In this document: piece by piece, positions 47,696-56,810 of the stretch
Layout of the letters: every line of letters starts with the position of its first letter
How positions within the stretch are numbered: the stretch's first letter is position 1
Assembly: GCA_002254885.1 (NCBI GenBank)
Contig: NJDG01000004.1
Span: forward strand, 1 to 63,870
DNA: 63,870 bases
Direction of reading: 5' to 3'
Source of the DNA: Thermoplasmatales archaeon ex4572_165
Lineage (GTDB): Archaea > Thermoplasmatota > E2 > DHVEG-1
Notes under the pieces: model-generated
Databases searched by the model: none
Told to the model about the DNA's origin: nothing
The model's input: only the letters and a program-made list of their open reading frames with translations
Made by a program: the position numbers and the translations under genes

Positions 47696-49114
47696 TTATT
47701 TTACAATAAAAGGAAAAAGAATATTGATTCTTTGAAACAACCATTGTATCCATGTAAAATCCATGTCTTTTCTCTTTGACAAACTAACTTCAAATGTAGA
47801 CCAAAGACTTTCATCTTCATTGATATCCTTTGCTTTTACATGTATAATATAAGTATCTTTTTTTGCCCAAGAATGATTTACTTCAATGGTTTCACCTGAC
47901 AAATATGGACCAATCCAACCATCTACCGTTCCATCATCCCAATCAATTTTATAAAATACTTCATCGTTTTGAACATCTATTGTTGTTATTTGATATGTAT
48001 TCGATTCATCTTTTTTAACTGAGCTAGGTCCTTGTATTTCAGGAGGGTTTGGTGCTCCATCATCTGATGTAAATGTTACATTTAATGTTTCAAAATCAAA
48101 TGAATAGTAATCATGATTCTGATAAACAATTGTGCAATCATAATCCATATGCATATTCATACGAAATAATCCTGTGGATCTATCAGATGTGATACCCCAA
48201 CTGTTCAGCATAATCCAATAATCATTTTCTATACCCTCTTCATCGTTGTATCCTACACATAAAACAGCATGACCTGCACCTTCATCTTCAATATATTCTT
48301 TACCACATGCCCAGTCAATATTATACACATCTTCCTCTTTTTGATCACTCCAAAAATCATTGAAATGAGTTAGATATTCATCATCGGGCAATATAAAACT
48401 AAAATAGACGCCTTTCTGCTGATGAAGTATATTTTTTATATTTGAAATTGCTTGTTCTTCTGAAATTTCATGTGTTTCAATTGTTCTTGCATAAATTGAA
48501 GATATTGGATAATATGGTGTTGTTGAGATGCTATCGCATGAAGTATCACATTGAGCCCTATTATCTTGCCAATCCGCATTTGTATTTGACCATGGAATCG
48601 TTATATCTGTTTTTCGATAAAACCTGCAGAAAATATCTAGGTTTCCTCCATCACAACAACCTACGCCCACCTGAGATCCACAAGAATTTATATATTGTAC
48701 AGATAAACGTTCATAAATCCCTTCTTGAACATTGAGGGCGATTTCAACAACACTTGTAGCAGGCCACGCCCAACAATTTCCACACCAACCCTGATTTCTT
48801 TCAGATGGTACATAATTCAACAGATCTAAAATACTATAACTTGAAGTTGCAATGATATTATTTGCTAATTTTGGATTAATATATGCTTTTTCTGCCTTAA
48901 AATAATCTTCTTTCCATTCTTTTAACGTGTTACCATCAGGCCTCATTAATCCATGTTCTAAATTTTGTTTTGAAAAAGTGTTCTTATCAACCAACTTGTA
49001 TTGACCTCTTTCCATCTGATCAATACTCTGATTATTTATTAACGCATAACCCGAAGGAATATAGCTAATTAAAAATAGACTTATTATTATACAAACAACC
49101 AATTTTTTTTTCAT
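47696..49114 (-). CDS. Papain-like C1A cysteine peptidase with PKD-like domain and C-terminal tail
   Basis: A 472-residue secreted C1A peptidase with a signal peptide at about 1-25 and a propeptide-like region to about 90. Catalytic residues are C114 in NQGWCGNCWAW, H282 in GHAVLCVGYND and N304 in MLNSWGI, with the oxyanion Gln before C111. Extra cysteines (CGSQVGVGCCDGG) suggest disulfides. A PKD-like domain (about 360-440, FYKIDWDDGTVDGWIGPYLS) is followed by a tail SKRKDMDFTWIQWLFQRINI, like that of the C25 neighbour. It likely works with the C25 enzymes in extracellular protein digestion. An in-frame ATG at 49114 gives a good signal sequence. Confidence 0.92.
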   Translation of the reverse strand: MKKKLVVCIIISLFLISYIPSGYALINNQSIDQMERGQYKLVDKNTFSKQNLEHGLMRPDGNTLKEWKEDYFKAEKAYINPKLANNIIATSSYSILDLLNYVPSERNQGWCGNCWAWPATSVVEIALNVQEGIYERLSVQYINSCGSQVGVGCCDGGNLDIFCRFYRKTDITIPWSNTNADWQDNRAQCDTSCDSISTTPYYPISSIYARTIETHEISEEQAISNIKNILHQQKGVYFSFILPDDEYLTHFNDFWSDQKEEDVYNIDWACGKEYIEDEGAGHAVLCVGYNDEEGIENDYWIMLNSWGITSDRSTGLFRMNMHMDYDCTIVYQNHDYYSFDFETLNVTFTSDDGAPNPPEIQGPSSVKKDESNTYQITTIDVQNDEVFYKIDWDDGTVDGWIGPYLSGETIEVNHSWAKKDTYIIHVKAKDINEDESLWSTFEVSLSKRKDMDFTWIQWLFQRINILFPFIVK

Positions 49115-49310
49115 AATATCTCCATATATATTATGATAAGAACTACAATAAATATTTTTTGATTATATTTTTGAACAAATGTTAAATTAGTTATTAAATT
49201 TTGTAATTTATTACAAATAATGTTAATATATATTATTTTTTTTCAACATATATAAATATTTACAAATATTTTTTCAATCATTAATAAAAAAAAGAAAAAA
49301 GAGAGGTTGT

Positions 49311-50942
49311 CTATATATTTGTATAGACAAATAGTTGTGTTCCCGAGATAGTTTCACTAGCAGATCCAACAATAAGTTCAATGGTAACTGCACCAACTCC
49401 AATGATCATTGGTAACGAAATTGTTTGTGACCCTCCTGCATTAACCGATATTGTTCCACTAGATTCTTTATTGATCATTCCTAAAATTCCCCCGGTTGCC
49501 GTTATTGAATAATCAACATCAGTTGCGTCTGCTGTTCCAGTGTTTGCAATAACTGCGTTTACCCCAAAACCTCCAGATACACTTTCAATCTCTATGATTG
49601 GTACATCAACACCCGCCACATCAAAAAGAAGTGAGGTATACTCTGACCCTTCATAGGTCCATGCCATATAACCTCCTGCAATATGAGAACTATGAGTATC
49701 ATCCATCACGGTTCCACTTTCATCATTAACAGTGCTCTCTTCCCAACTTGACCCTGAATTTTCAGAGATAGCTGAGATAAGATTGCCATTATCGATATAA
49801 GTAATAATTACACTATCTCCTGCTATTGATACATGTGGGTTTGTTCCAGTTGATGATAACTCCATTACGTCAATATTTCCACCATCATTATTTGAATATG
49901 CACAGTAAATACCACCATCTAACTCAAAGACACAATACATTTTTCCATTTGCTGAATCAATATCTGGACTACTTGCCCCTTCAATTACATCTGTTGCATA
50001 CCAATCATTATTTTGCCACCAATCATTTGTTCCATCAAGTCTACACCATTCAATCTCAATACCTGGTTCAAATTCTCCTTGATTTGATGAAATTTCATAT
50101 ACTTCCCAATGCATTCCCGTTACTAGATCGTTATCAGTCTTAACATTTTCCCATTCATAGTCTGCATCTCCACTTCCAGTCCAAAGACTTTGACCACCTG
50201 TTTCACTGTCTGACCATAAAAGATGCATCACGTTGGTTGTAGTATCATCATCTGCTGTGTATACTATCATTCCTTTTGAAAAATCTGGAGCAGGTGAAAA
50301 CTGACTATTCCAACCACAAACATCAATGCTATCAACTTCATCATTATCATTCCATGTTAATAGTTGCCATCCATCGCCTGCTTCAGGGTCAGTAATGCTA
50401 TCGAAGTCAAACTGGGGAATTCCCTCAGGATTTAATCGTAAAAATGATCCAATAGCCCCTAAATCACCTGAATAATCTACAACCGGTTTTTCAGGAATTA
50501 TGCCTCCACTAGCAAGATCAAACCAGATTGTACCATCTTCGGGTAACCAAGATTGTCCACCATCTATTGATGATCTAAAATAAATATCAGAATTAAATGA
50601 ACTTTCATAACCTTCACCAGCTAACAAAATATTTCCTCCACCGTCTGTTGCTAAATGTGGATTTAATACATCCATTCCTTCAAGACCCAGTATAGGAAGA
50701 TCAATACCAATTTGATTTTTTATTTCTCTTGGTAAATATGATGCTTTTGTTATTTTATTTAGTTCCAATGAATCTGATACAAATGAAAACTTATTGGTAA
50801 CCTTTTTTACTTCAAGTTTTTCATATGTTTTTGCAAATTCGTTATTTTCTGCCTCTTCTGCGGGCATTACAAGAGTACTTGTTATCATTAATCCAATGAT
50901 TAATAATGATATAGCCCATTTTCCAATTTGTTTTCTTTTCAT
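49311..50942 (-). CDS. Secreted BNR/sialidase-like beta-propeller protein with CARDB-like C-terminus (copy A)
   Basis: A 543-residue exported protein with a signal peptide at about 1-28. Blades with BNR/Asp-box character are visible (FRSSIDGGQSWLPEDG, AYSNNDGGNIDVMELS, AISENSGSSWEES). The last 95 residues form a CARDB-like beta domain starting IEIESVSGGFGVNAVIANTG. There is no hydrophobic C-terminal tail; it ends QLFVYTNI. GGGGGT lies about 10 bases before ATG. It is a paralogue of the gene at 51257-52879, with the same layout and the same upstream repeat element. Probable glycan- or protein-binding surface protein; no sialidase catalytic set was identified. Confidence 0.8.
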   Translation of the reverse strand: MKRKQIGKWAISLLIIGLMITSTLVMPAEEAENNEFAKTYEKLEVKKVTNKFSFVSDSLELNKITKASYLPREIKNQIGIDLPILGLEGMDVLNPHLATDGGGNILLAGEGYESSFNSDIYFRSSIDGGQSWLPEDGTIWFDLASGGIIPEKPVVDYSGDLGAIGSFLRLNPEGIPQFDFDSITDPEAGDGWQLLTWNDNDEVDSIDVCGWNSQFSPAPDFSKGMIVYTADDDTTTNVMHLLWSDSETGGQSLWTGSGDADYEWENVKTDNDLVTGMHWEVYEISSNQGEFEPGIEIEWCRLDGTNDWWQNNDWYATDVIEGASSPDIDSANGKMYCVFELDGGIYCAYSNNDGGNIDVMELSSTGTNPHVSIAGDSVIITYIDNGNLISAISENSGSSWEESTVNDESGTVMDDTHSSHIAGGYMAWTYEGSEYTSLLFDVAGVDVPIIEIESVSGGFGVNAVIANTGTADATDVDYSITATGGILGMINKESSGTISVNAGGSQTISLPMIIGVGAVTIELIVGSASETISGTQLFVYTNI

Positions 50943-50967
50943 TTATTTTTTACCCCCTAATTTTTCT

Positions 50968-51160
50968 GGTAATATTTTTGTAGTGGCCGGGTAAATATAA
51001 AAACAAGAAAGCGAAATTTCTATGACTTGATACTATGTCTGACATCTTGCATATACATATAATCCACTACATGATTATTACCAATATTATTATATTATAA
51101 TCATAATAACAAATATATGAACGCTTTTATTGAATCTTTAAACAAACAGTAAAAATTTTT
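50968..51160. repeat. Intergenic repeat element, copy 1 (degenerate small ORF)
   Basis: Copy 1 of a three-copy element. Inverted arms GGTAATATTTTTGTAGTGG (50968-50986) and CCACTACATGATTATTACC (51064-51082) pair at 16 of 19 positions and enclose 77 bases. The interior begins CCGGGTAAATATAAAAACAA, equivalent to the ATGAAAAC start in the other copies but with ATA instead of ATG. A flanking block to about 51160 (ATATATGAACGCTTTTATTG) is also shared. It lies in the leader region of BNR-like copy A. Confidence 0.75.
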
Positions 51161-51256
51161 TATTTTTTTGTTGTTTCATTCAAATTATATTAATTATTTT
51201 CCCAATATGGTTCATTATTATGTTGAAAATAAAAAAAAGAAGATGTGGGATAATTA

Positions 51257-52879
51257 TTATATCCCTAGTACAAAAAATAGAAAAACATTTCCAGATCTTT
51301 GTTCAGATGCAGAACCAACAGATATTGTTATATCAGTCTTTCCAACTCCAAAAACTAATCCAGTTTTAACAGTTGTGCTTTCTCCTGCTGCAAGAGTTTG
51401 AATTGTTCCAGATGTTTCACCGCCAATAAAAACGCCACCATCAAAAGCTATACTCCAATCAATGTCATTTGCATCAGCGGTACCAGAGTTTATAATGTTT
51501 GCAGAAAGACCAAAACCTCCAGAAATACTTTGAATTTCTACTATTGGGAATTCTACTTCTGCTGCACTACTAATGTATACTCCATAGTTACCATTTCTAT
51601 CATCGGTCCAGACCACATTTGAACCTGAAACATCAGTACATTGCATCTGCTCAATTGCACTTCCACTTACATCATTTATCTTTGTTTCTTCCCACGTATT
51701 TCCATTATCTTTTGAAACAACTGTAAAAATGTTATTATCTCGAGTAAATGAACAAATTACAGTGTTATCTATTATTGAAACAGCAGGATATTTTCCATTA
51801 CTTGCTATAGTTTTTGATTGGAAATTTGCACCATTATCATTTGAATAATAACATACGATGTCATTTCCAACTTCACAGACACAATAACAACTACCACCAC
51901 CTGCAACGATATCAGGATTATGTGCTCCTTCAAAAATAAATACTGGCCAATCATTTTCCCACCAGTTTTCATTTCCAGGCTCAACCCAACATGATTCTAA
52001 AAATACTCCATCTTCAATCATGTCTGGTTCATTACTCAGCTCCATTGCCTCATAATATGTTGCTGTTGAAATGTCAATATCTATAGATATTTTATCTCCT
52101 AAATCCCCTACAAATGATAAAAAACATGCACCTATCCCATTACCTTCAGTCTCATAAAAATTTTCTATTGTTTCACCATCTTCATTATTGCCAATCACTG
52201 TTACGACACCATGGAAATCTGGTGCCGGTGCAATTGATCCATGAGGATATCCTGCAACATCTATACTATAAAAATCATTAAACGTTGAAAGATCAAGAGA
52301 CCACATTGTCCAACCTTCTGAATCTTTATAGGCCATTTCTGGATCAATCATACTTGGAAAATGAATTAAAGATAATGTTCCAACCATTGGATCTGGTAAA
52401 TATGTACCATATGCCTGAAATTCACCATTGTGACAATAATCAATTGATGCTTTTTCCTCAAATATATCTTCTGTTATAAAACCAGATAAATCTGACCAGG
52501 TATTTCCAGCATCTGATGAATAAGTCATTATTAAATCAGATGACATTGAGCCTTGATATTCCTCGGCCATTACAAGAATATTATTTCCATCTGTTGCAAT
52601 AACAGGGTTTTGACAATCAGATTCTGTGATCATAATTGGCATGTTACCATTAATTGCAATTGAGTTGTAATCATTTTGAATATGTTTTTCTTTTGTTAAT
52701 TTTTCAGATTTTAATGATACTTCTCTATGTTGCCTAACTGAATTTAACTTTTTTATCGTTAAATCATTTTCATTTATTTCTTCTGATGCTGTTCCAAATT
52801 GAATTGCCGTTAAACAAAGCATCATTACTACGCCTAACATTATAACTTTTTTCATATTAAAATTTCTTTTTTTTGTCAT
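51257..52879 (-). CDS. Secreted BNR/sialidase-like beta-propeller protein with CARDB-like C-terminus (copy B)
   Basis: A 540-residue paralogue of the 49311-50942 product. Shared features are the signal peptide (here about 9-30), an early block (NPVIATDGNNILVMAEEYQG), Asp-box-like strands (TYSSDAGNTWSDLSG, VVSKDNGNTWEET) and the C-terminal domain VEIQSISGGFGLSANIINSG to the end FLFFVLGI. GGGGGTC ends 5-6 bases before ATG 52879, supporting that start rather than the ATG eight codons later. The upstream region carries copy 2 of the repeat element. The pair looks like a tandem duplication that carried its leader along. Confidence 0.8.
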   Translation of the reverse strand: MTKKRNFNMKKVIMLGVVMMLCLTAIQFGTASEEINENDLTIKKLNSVRQHREVSLKSEKLTKEKHIQNDYNSIAINGNMPIMITESDCQNPVIATDGNNILVMAEEYQGSMSSDLIMTYSSDAGNTWSDLSGFITEDIFEEKASIDYCHNGEFQAYGTYLPDPMVGTLSLIHFPSMIDPEMAYKDSEGWTMWSLDLSTFNDFYSIDVAGYPHGSIAPAPDFHGVVTVIGNNEDGETIENFYETEGNGIGACFLSFVGDLGDKISIDIDISTATYYEAMELSNEPDMIEDGVFLESCWVEPGNENWWENDWPVFIFEGAHNPDIVAGGGSCYCVCEVGNDIVCYYSNDNGANFQSKTIASNGKYPAVSIIDNTVICSFTRDNNIFTVVSKDNGNTWEETKINDVSGSAIEQMQCTDVSGSNVVWTDDRNGNYGVYISSAAEVEFPIVEIQSISGGFGLSANIINSGTADANDIDWSIAFDGGVFIGGETSGTIQTLAAGESTTVKTGLVFGVGKTDITISVGSASEQRSGNVFLFFVLGI

Positions 52880-52899
52880 TTATGACCCCCTATTTTTTT

Positions 52900-53120
52900 G
52901 GTAATATTGTTGTAGTGGCGGGGTAAACATGAAAACAAGAAAGGAAATATTACAATGTTAGGAATATTAGCCTTAATATTTGTAAACATATTAATCCACT
53001 ACATCATTATTACCGTTAGTATTAACACACAATGATATTAAGAAATATATGAAGGCTTTCATTAAAAATTAAAACGAATCGTAAAAAAATATAATCTTTT
53101 TGTAATTACATCCAAAAAGT
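52900..53120. repeat. Intergenic repeat element, copy 2 (frameshifted small ORF)
   Basis: Arms GGTAATATTGTTGTAGTGG (52900-52918) and CCACTACATCATTATTACC (52996-53014) pair at 17 of 19 positions around exactly 77 bases. Inside, GGGGTAAACATGAAAACAAG starts an ORF of only 10 codons (MKTRKEILQC, stop 52959). A second frame from ATG 52955 gives a hydrophobic 26-residue continuation, so the small ORF seen in copy 3 is frameshifted here. The outer block (ATGAAGGCTTTCATTAAAAA ... TTACATCCAAAAAGT) is nearly identical to copy 3. Confidence 0.8.
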
Positions 53121-53213
53121 AAGCTTATTCAATCATTTTTATCTTTAAATTTTATTGTTTTTTAAAATCATAATTTTATTATAGATAATGATATTTATAA
53201 TTTTGATTATATT

Positions 53214-53431
53214 GGTAATATAATTAGAGTGGAGGGGCGTATATGAAAACAAGAAGGGAAATATATAAATGTAATAATAAACAATTAATATTTTTCTTGA
53301 CATTACATATGATTCCACTACTAATTATTACCACAGCTATAATTATGATACATATTATATGAAGGCTTTTATTAAAAATTTAAACGAATCGTAAAAAAAA
53401 ATTATCGTATTTGTGATTACATCCAAAAAGT
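53214..53431. repeat. Intergenic repeat element, copy 3 (intact small ORF)
   Basis: Arms GGTAATATAATTAGAGTGG (53214-53232) and CCACTACTAATTATTACC (53315-53332) enclose 82 bases. The middles of both arms differ from copies 1 and 2 but still pair, apart from a bulge. Homology to copy 2 starts at GGTAATA and stops after ATCCAAAAAGT at 53431; no BNR-like gene adjoins it. It contains the 39-codon ORF at 53243-53362. The remaining bases of the 52880-53542 gap hold no other gene that I can see. Confidence 0.8.
53243..53362 (+). CDS. Small single-pass membrane peptide in repeat copy 3
   Basis: ATG 53243 opens 39 codons: a basic start (MKTRREIYKCNNK) then a hydrophobic segment (LIFFLTLHMIPLLIITTAII), ending MIHII. 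It is preceded by GGAGGGG about 5 bases upstream, and by a TATA-like ATTTATAA (53192-53199) about 25-30 bases before a likely transcript start. Copies 1 and 2 of the element carry degenerate versions of the same frame. This may be a genuine small protein, toxin-like or regulatory by size and layout only; homologues are not known to me. Confidence 0.45.
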   Translation: MKTRREIYKCNNKQLIFFLTLHMIPLLIITTAIIMIHII

Positions 53432-53542
53432 TCAATAGTTTTTAAATTATCATTATTATAAAAAATAATGCATATACTTTTTAAATTTTTAATTATGTTA
53501 TTTATTATATTGAATTGTTCTATTTTATGGAAATCTGCCAAA

Positions 53543-55138
53543 TTATAAAAATAATTGTTGTGGAAAAAAATATTTTAGTAAATTGTGATTTAAAAACTCA
53601 CAAATGAAATTAAAAAAACCCGTTCTAGTTTTTGTGTTGCTTATCTCTATCGAACCCACATCACTTTCAATACCATCTTCTTTATATCTAACTTTAATAG
53701 TATAATCTCCATCATCGCTCCAAGTATGGCTCGCACTTACTTTTTCACCTGAATTATATGGGCCTAGCCAACCTGAATTTTCATCATCACCCCATTGAAA
53801 AAACCAATAGTATTCTGATCCATCAGTATCCTCAGTTGAGGCAATATATGTATAGGATTTATCATTTTTAATTTGTTTAGGGCCTGATATTATTGGCGCA
53901 AATGGCGATCGAGTGAAAAATAAATTTTTTCCAACGCTATGTTGAGATCCTTGTGCATCTTCTGAAACAACTTGCCATGAATAAATTGTGTCTTTTTTTA
54001 ATTTATTGATTTCATATGAATTTGTTGCTAGTCCTGATACAATTGGTTCTGAATCTAAATCAATTTTATGACCTTCATTTAAATAAACAGCGTATGAAAT
54101 AAAATCTCCATCAATATCATAACTTTGATCCCATTGAAGAGTAATATCTGTATCAAGAGAATTTTCCCCATTTATTGGTTGAATGATTTTAGGTTTTGAG
54201 GGTTGAATATTTCCAATTATTTGATCAAAGAAATATACCTTTTTATCTATTTTACATTCTCTATATTTAATATTGAAGAATCCGTCTTCACCCCAACCTT
54301 CACCCCAACTATTTTTACATATCCAATATCCCGGATCATCATTATAACCAATGATTACTACTGCATGGCCTCCAACTTGATTTCCCCATACGTGCTCATA
54401 GATGCCCCCATTATAACTACTGAAATCATCATAAACTTTAAATGTTGTTAAAAGAGGTCCATATGTAATTAATGCATCTTTTATATTTTGATTTTCTGAG
54501 GTAGATCCAGTATTTTTTGCTTTAATTACTCGCGATTTCCAATTTGATTGTTTTTGATCACAGTTTAAATCATAAGAACTATATGGAAAACAGAGTTCAT
54601 CAACTACTCCTACATTTTCCACAAAATCAGTAGCTTCTTCTGGAAACCATCCTCCACCACAAGAACCTCCACCACAAAAAAATAAATGTGATTCTGATAA
54701 ATCACAATCAAAAATTTCTCCTGCCTCAATTTGAACAACAGCCTCTAATGCACCAATAGTTGCAAATCCCACACAACTTCCACAACTTGCTTGATTTTTT
54801 ATTGAAGTTACATAGTTCAATCCATCAACATTCCTCCAATCATAAGATGCTGGAAGATCAGAAGTTGAAATTGGTTCATCTTGATTAATAATCTCACTTT
54901 CATTGAGATTGCATCCAAGAAACTCTTCAATAAAATCTATTTTATCTGTAAAAATATTATTATGACCAGCAACCCAATCTGCTTTTTTATCGTTAATTGC
55001 ATCTTGTATAAGATCAAGTTTTTCTTTAATTGAATCTTTTAATTGTGGATTTGTTTTCTGAGTTGCAATTCCAATTTGAGAAATTGATGAAAACATTAAT
55101 AATACAAGCATTATTGAAATTAATTTTTTTGTCCCCAT
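53543..55138 (-). CDS. Papain-like C1A cysteine peptidase with fibronectin/PKD-like domains and C-terminal tail
   Basis: A 531-residue secreted C1A peptidase with a signal peptide at about 1-25 and a propeptide to about 100. Catalytic residues are C122 in NQASCGSCVGFAT (the usual Trp after Cys is Val), H258 in GGHAVVIIGYNDD and N276 in KNSWGEGWGEDGFF. A fibronectin-III-like domain (about 320-405, NSLDTDITLQWDQSYDIDGD) and a PKD-like domain (about 410-495, WFFQWGDDENSGWLGPYNSG) follow. The tail NTKTRTGFFNFICEFLNHNL is a divergent version of the shared tail. Predicted to digest external proteins with the other peptidases here. Confidence 0.9.
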   Translation of the reverse strand: MGTKKLISIMLVLLMFSSISQIGIATQKTNPQLKDSIKEKLDLIQDAINDKKADWVAGHNNIFTDKIDFIEEFLGCNLNESEIINQDEPISTSDLPASYDWRNVDGLNYVTSIKNQASCGSCVGFATIGALEAVVQIEAGEIFDCDLSESHLFFCGGGSCGGGWFPEEATDFVENVGVVDELCFPYSSYDLNCDQKQSNWKSRVIKAKNTGSTSENQNIKDALITYGPLLTTFKVYDDFSSYNGGIYEHVWGNQVGGHAVVIIGYNDDPGYWICKNSWGEGWGEDGFFNIKYRECKIDKKVYFFDQIIGNIQPSKPKIIQPINGENSLDTDITLQWDQSYDIDGDFISYAVYLNEGHKIDLDSEPIVSGLATNSYEINKLKKDTIYSWQVVSEDAQGSQHSVGKNLFFTRSPFAPIISGPKQIKNDKSYTYIASTEDTDGSEYYWFFQWGDDENSGWLGPYNSGEKVSASHTWSDDGDYTIKVRYKEDGIESDVGSIEISNTKTRTGFFNFICEFLNHNLLKYFFPQQLFL

Positions 55139-55300
55139 TGTGCATTACTCATTTGTCCAAATAAATTATGGTCATTATGAATTATAAATGTTGTTATTCT
55201 ACAAAAAATTAAAATTATAACATTCTAACACATTTATTCTCTTCAATAATTCTAATTAAATCATTAATTTTATTACTTCCTTTTAGATGTTATTTTTTTG

Positions 55301-56020
55301 ATGACAACACAAAAAAAGGATCACAACAATGAAGAAAAATTCCTGTTATCCTACCTTATAATACCACTTTCAAGCATAATAATATTTTCAATTGGATTTA
55401 TTCCCATAATATTTTATTGTTTATTCATAAAAATTTTTATTCCTTTTACTTTCATTAACTGGACCCTTTTACTTCTCCCATTTATTGTTTATTTTGGAAT
55501 ATCTATTTTACTGCTATCTCAAATATTCCTCTCAGGTTTAATAATCAAAATATTTAATATTTATTACATGCCTGGTTCTTATCCATATTCAACTCATGAA
55601 AAAAATGTTTTAAAATGGATGATTATAGTATCAATATATACACCAATTCGAAAAATTCTAGAAATTATTCCAATTGGTCGATTAAAAAATACATATTTTC
55701 GATTATTGGGGATGAAAATTGGAAAAAATACACTAGTTGGTGGAGTAATTAAAGATCCTTGTGTTACATCGTTTGGAAAGAATTCAACAATGGGCGAATA
55801 TGCAATCATTTATGGCCATATACATAATTTTGAAAAAGGAACTATACTTATAGATCCAGTATCAATTGGAAATAATTGTGTGATTGGTGCAGGAGCAATT
55901 ATCATGCCTGGTGCAATCATTGAAGATAATGTAACAGTTGCTGCCGGTGCCCTTGTAACCAAAAAACAACGATTAATCTCAGGAAATATGTATGTAGGGA
56001 TTCCTGCAAAGAAACTCTAA
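55301..56020 (+). CDS. Membrane-linked hexapeptide-repeat acyltransferase
   Basis: A 239-residue protein with two or three N-terminal membrane helices (about 20-95) and a C-terminal left-handed beta-helix of hexapeptide repeats (about 135-235: IGKNTLVGGVIKDP, PVSIGNNCVIGAGAIIMPGA, IIEDNVTVAAGALVTKKQ). This resembles acetyltransferases acting on sugars or amino acids. The His of the common NGNHxxH-type motif is probably in YGHIHNFEKG. A role in modifying surface polymers would fit the neighbourhood (inference). ATG 55301 is preferred over the TTG just before it. Confidence 0.82.
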   Translation: MTTQKKDHNNEEKFLLSYLIIPLSSIIIFSIGFIPIIFYCLFIKIFIPFTFINWTLLLLPFIVYFGISILLLSQIFLSGLIIKIFNIYYMPGSYPYSTHEKNVLKWMIIVSIYTPIRKILEIIPIGRLKNTYFRLLGMKIGKNTLVGGVIKDPCVTSFGKNSTMGEYAIIYGHIHNFEKGTILIDPVSIGNNCVIGAGAIIMPGAIIEDNVTVAAGALVTKKQRLISGNMYVGIPAKKL

Positions 56021-56088
56021 TCGTACTTTCATTTTTTATCTCTGGTTTTAAATTCATTAATTTTTATGTTATTGAAAGGAAGGTTTTT

Positions 56089-56769
56089 ATGGTTAAATCT
56101 ATTTACCATTATATGGGTGGTTTTATGGTAAAAGAAACATTATCATCAAGTTCAAAAAGTATCTTAGGACCAATGATTCTATTATTATTGTTGAGTTTTA
56201 TAAACCTATTATTCCATGTTTTCTTCTTTGGTTTTGTCAATGGACAAATTGAAGAATTAACTTCAATATCATTTTTTTCGATTCTATTTAGTCTTGAACT
56301 TATCTTAAATTTTATTATTCTAGGAATTATTCCATATGGGTTCTTGAATCAAAAGCGCGGTTCATACTATACTATAGTTGGATTCTTCACATTTTCATTA
56401 ATTTATAATCTTTCCTCGGTTTTATATTATCAAGAAAATATTTTAATTTATTATCTCTTATTTACTGCATCATTAGTCGCACTTATGTATCTATTAATGT
56501 CACATGTCATATCTATTTTTATACCATTAGAAACATCAAAGGATGAAATAGAAGATTTAGAACCTGAGTTCTTACAGATTGGTGACTATATTCTTAATAA
56601 ACAACAGATAAAGATGCGCAATGATACAATGCAAACATTATATTATTTTAGTAAGGGATCTTCGGAAAAAGGAACTCCTTGTACTAAGCCTAAACAGTAT
56701 GAAATCAGTTATAATAAGAGAACAAATGTCCCATATCTAAAAAAGAAGAAATCAACTGAGAAAAAATAA
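56089..56769 (+). CDS. Four-helix membrane protein of unknown function
   Basis: A 226-residue integral membrane protein. Helices are near 30-50, 60-85, 95-115 and 122-145; a cytoplasmic tail of about 75 residues is acidic then strongly basic (TNVPYLKKKKSTEKK). GGAAGG lies 5-6 bases before ATG 56089, which supports this start although ATGs 9 and 13 codons later are possible. It follows the acyltransferase by 68 bases and may be co-transcribed. No family recognised. Confidence 0.6.
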   Translation: MVKSIYHYMGGFMVKETLSSSSKSILGPMILLLLLSFINLLFHVFFFGFVNGQIEELTSISFFSILFSLELILNFIILGIIPYGFLNQKRGSYYTIVGFFTFSLIYNLSSVLYYQENILIYYLLFTASLVALMYLLMSHVISIFIPLETSKDEIEDLEPEFLQIGDYILNKQQIKMRNDTMQTLYYFSKGSSEKGTPCTKPKQYEISYNKRTNVPYLKKKKSTEKK

Positions 56770-56810
56770 ATATTTTATTTCAATGAAAGCCATTTAATTA
56801 TTTCTTATTG

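Noticed and set aside
50968-53431. Repeats considered as a CRISPR array
   Set aside because: Only three copies, each much longer than a CRISPR repeat, with inverted arms and no regularly spaced unique spacers or cas genes.
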